Assembly (NCBI GenBank): GCA_026396535.1
Contig: JAPLWP010000010.1
Span: 1 to 23,652, forward strand
Direction of reading: 5' to 3'
DNA: 23,652 nt
Source of the DNA: Candidatus Magasanikiibacteriota bacterium
GTDB lineage: Bacteria > Patescibacteriota > Patescibacteriia > Magasanikbacterales > GWA2-37-8
This document shows positions 22,308 through 23,652 of this stretch, piece after piece; position 1 is the first letter of the stretch, and every line of letters starts with the position of its first letter. The notes beneath the pieces were generated by a model. It worked only from the letters and a program-made list of their open reading frames with translations, had not been told where the DNA came from and searched no databases. The position numbers and the translations under genes are program-made.

Positions 22308-23652
22308 TATTTTCCTTGTCAGCATACTTCCCCACCTCACCAATATTCACACTAAGCAGCTTGGAGATGCCTTCCCCGCCCATAGTGACACCATATAGAG
22401 CGTCAGCGCTATGCATCGTGACACGATTGTGAGTAATCACAATAAATTGAGATTTGGCCGCTAATTCACTCATAATATTAGCAAAACGCAGTGTGTTGGC
22501 TTCGTCCAGTGCCGCTTCCACTTCATCCATTACGACGAATGGCGAAGGATTACAATTCAATATCGCGCAGATCAGAGCAATCGAAGTCAGCGTACGTTCA
22601 CCACCCGACAGAGAACTAATATTTTTTATCTTCTTACCTGGTGGGTTTACGATAATATCAATACCAGTCAAAATTTTATCACGTTTTTTGGAAGTAGTTT
22701 TTTCAGTTTCCAAAGATTCTTCCATGCCGGCAATCACATTGCCATTGGCATCCAAATTTTCTTCGCTTTCCGGTTCGCCATAAATTTCTTCTAGCTGCGC
22801 TCCCCCGCCATTAAATAATATTTGGAAATAACGATCAAACTCTTTACGGATTTGTTTAAAAGCTTGCGAACGTTTTTTCTTCATAATTTCATCAAGCTCT
22901 TCGATCATCTTACTGAGATCTCCCACCGCTTTTCTGAGATCTTCAAGTTGACTCGACAAGAAATCATAACGCTCTTTGGTGGTTTCATATTCTTTTACTA
23001 CTTCTTCATCAATACCGCCAATCAGACTAAGCTGATATTTAAATTTAGAAATAGAATCCGCTACCAAATCTAATTCATCTTGAGATAAAATAATATTCCA
23101 GCGTTCAGAAATAGTAATAAGCGAAGCGCTCAATTCATTGTTGGCTTCGTTATTTAGATCTTCATTTTTAGTTTCAATTTTAGCCAATTGAATCTTGAAT
23201 TCATTACGGCTGCTCAAAATTCCATTTACTTCAGTCTGTTTTTTCTGCATCACTTCTTGCAGAGCAAACACACGCTGTTTTTTGATTTCTTCCGCGTCAT
23301 TGAAATTTTTAATTTCTGCAGAAATTTCCAAAATATTTTTTTCGTTGCTTTCAATTTCAGATTTTATTTTATTTCTTTCTACTTCCAATTCTTTCAAATG
23401 TTCACCATATTCCTGCGGACTCATGCGAATGAAATTCAATTCTTTTTCCATCTGCACAAATTCCGTAGTCTGAGAATCACGCTGAGTATGTAAAGCTAAC
23501 AATTGATTTTGAAATTTTTCTTTTTCCATCTGGGCTAACAGCTGATCGGTCTTGGCTTTGTCGAGCTGGACTTCCAAATCACGGAAAATTTGTTCTTGTT
23601 TGATTAATTCTTCTTGGTAATTTGAACCGGCGTTGTCCACAAAAGAAGTACT
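22291..23652 (-). CDS. smc: Chromosome segregation ATPase SMC, C-terminal part
   Basis: SMC is the DNA-loop-organising ATPase of bacterial condensin. Only the C-terminal 453 residues are inside the window; the frame is open through the right edge (codons for STSF precede the GTG at 23640), so the gene is cut by the window rather than broken. The visible part is a long Glu/Lys-rich coiled coil, then the C-terminal ATPase head. Landmarks are RSQAFKQIRKEFDRYFQILFNGGGAQLEE, the ABC signature SSLSGGERTLTSIAL, Walker B PFVVMDEVEAALDEAN with the D-loop, and SQFIVITHN. An insertion of about 35 residues (EPESEENLDANGNVIAGM and following) sits between GGGAQLEE and the signature. The hinge and N-terminal head would lie outside. 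Confidence 0.93.
   Translation of the reverse strand, partial: STSFVDNAGSNYQEELIKQEQIFRDLEVQLDKAKTDQLLAQMEKEKFQNQLLALHTQRDSQTTEFVQMEKELNFIRMSPQEYGEHLKELEVERNKIKSEIESNEKNILEISAEIKNFNDAEEIKKQRVFALQEVMQKKQTEVNGILSSRNEFKIQLAKIETKNEDLNNEANNELSASLITISERWNIILSQDELDLVADSISKFKYQLSLIGGIDEEVVKEYETTKERYDFLSSQLEDLRKAVGDLSKMIEELDEIMKKKRSQAFKQIRKEFDRYFQILFNGGGAQLEEIYGEPESEENLDANGNVIAGMEESLETEKTTSKKRDKILTGIDIIVNPPGKKIKNISSLSGGERTLTSIALICAILNCNPSPFVVMDEVEAALDEANTLRFANIMSELAAKSQFIVITHNRVTMHSADALYGVTMGGEGISKLLSVNIGEVGKYADKENIDKNS

Overview
The window looks like chromosomal DNA of a Patescibacteria (Candidate Phyla Radiation) bacterium. The evidence is an AT-rich sequence, a 16S rRNA with substitutions I associate with that radiation, a CPR-like small ribosomal protein bS21, and very large cysteine-rich surface proteins anchored by a VirB2/TrbC-like (MMCAP2_0565-type) transmembrane module. 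All supported genes lie on the minus strand, so transcription runs from the right end to the left end. Every complete gene ends in TAA, and no in-frame TGA appears in the long reading frames I read, so nothing suggests a recoded stop.

Right part (23652 to 16613), housekeeping: the 3' end of smc, rpsP (bS16), khpA (KH-domain RNA chaperone), a 1265-residue secreted repeat protein, and trmD. The repeat protein has its own promoter and its own perfect terminator, and it sits inside what is normally a continuous rpsP-khpA-rimM-trmD-type cluster. No rimM or rplS is visible. trmD has a structured leader with a 15-codon leaderless upstream ORF.

Middle (16612 to 14175), stable RNA: a strong rrn promoter, a roughly 300-nt leader, a complete 16S rRNA enclosed by a near-perfect 30-bp processing stem, then tandem terminators. 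tRNA-Val(GAC) and tRNA-Ile(GAT) follow, each with its own promoter-like sequence. No 23S or 5S follows, so this 16S gene is unlinked and apparently monocistronic.

Left part (14174 to 1), one apparent operon: lepB (signal peptidase I), hisS (truncated in its anticodon-binding domain and running out of frame into an rpsU-like bS21 gene), a 681-residue membrane-anchored surface protein, and a reading frame open from 10072 to the window edge (at least 3357 codons). The last two share an almost identical three-helix pilin-like N-terminus but carry different ectodomains. The giant protein contains IPT/TIG repeats, Big_5-like domains, three cysteine-rich DUF4215-like blocks, a pseudopilin-like segment and a LamG lectin domain. 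I checked its frame by eye across most of its length and found no stop.

Eight promoter-like sequences, all with exactly 17-bp spacers, lie between 14195 and 22307. Several overlap the preceding terminator. No start codon has a convincing Shine-Dalgarno sequence, although the 16S 3' end keeps an intact CCUCC. The best candidates for something undescribed are the pilin-anchored giant protein pair, the hisS/rpsU fusion junction with an A AAA AAC slippery heptamer, the isolated 16S unit, and the trmD leader ORF.
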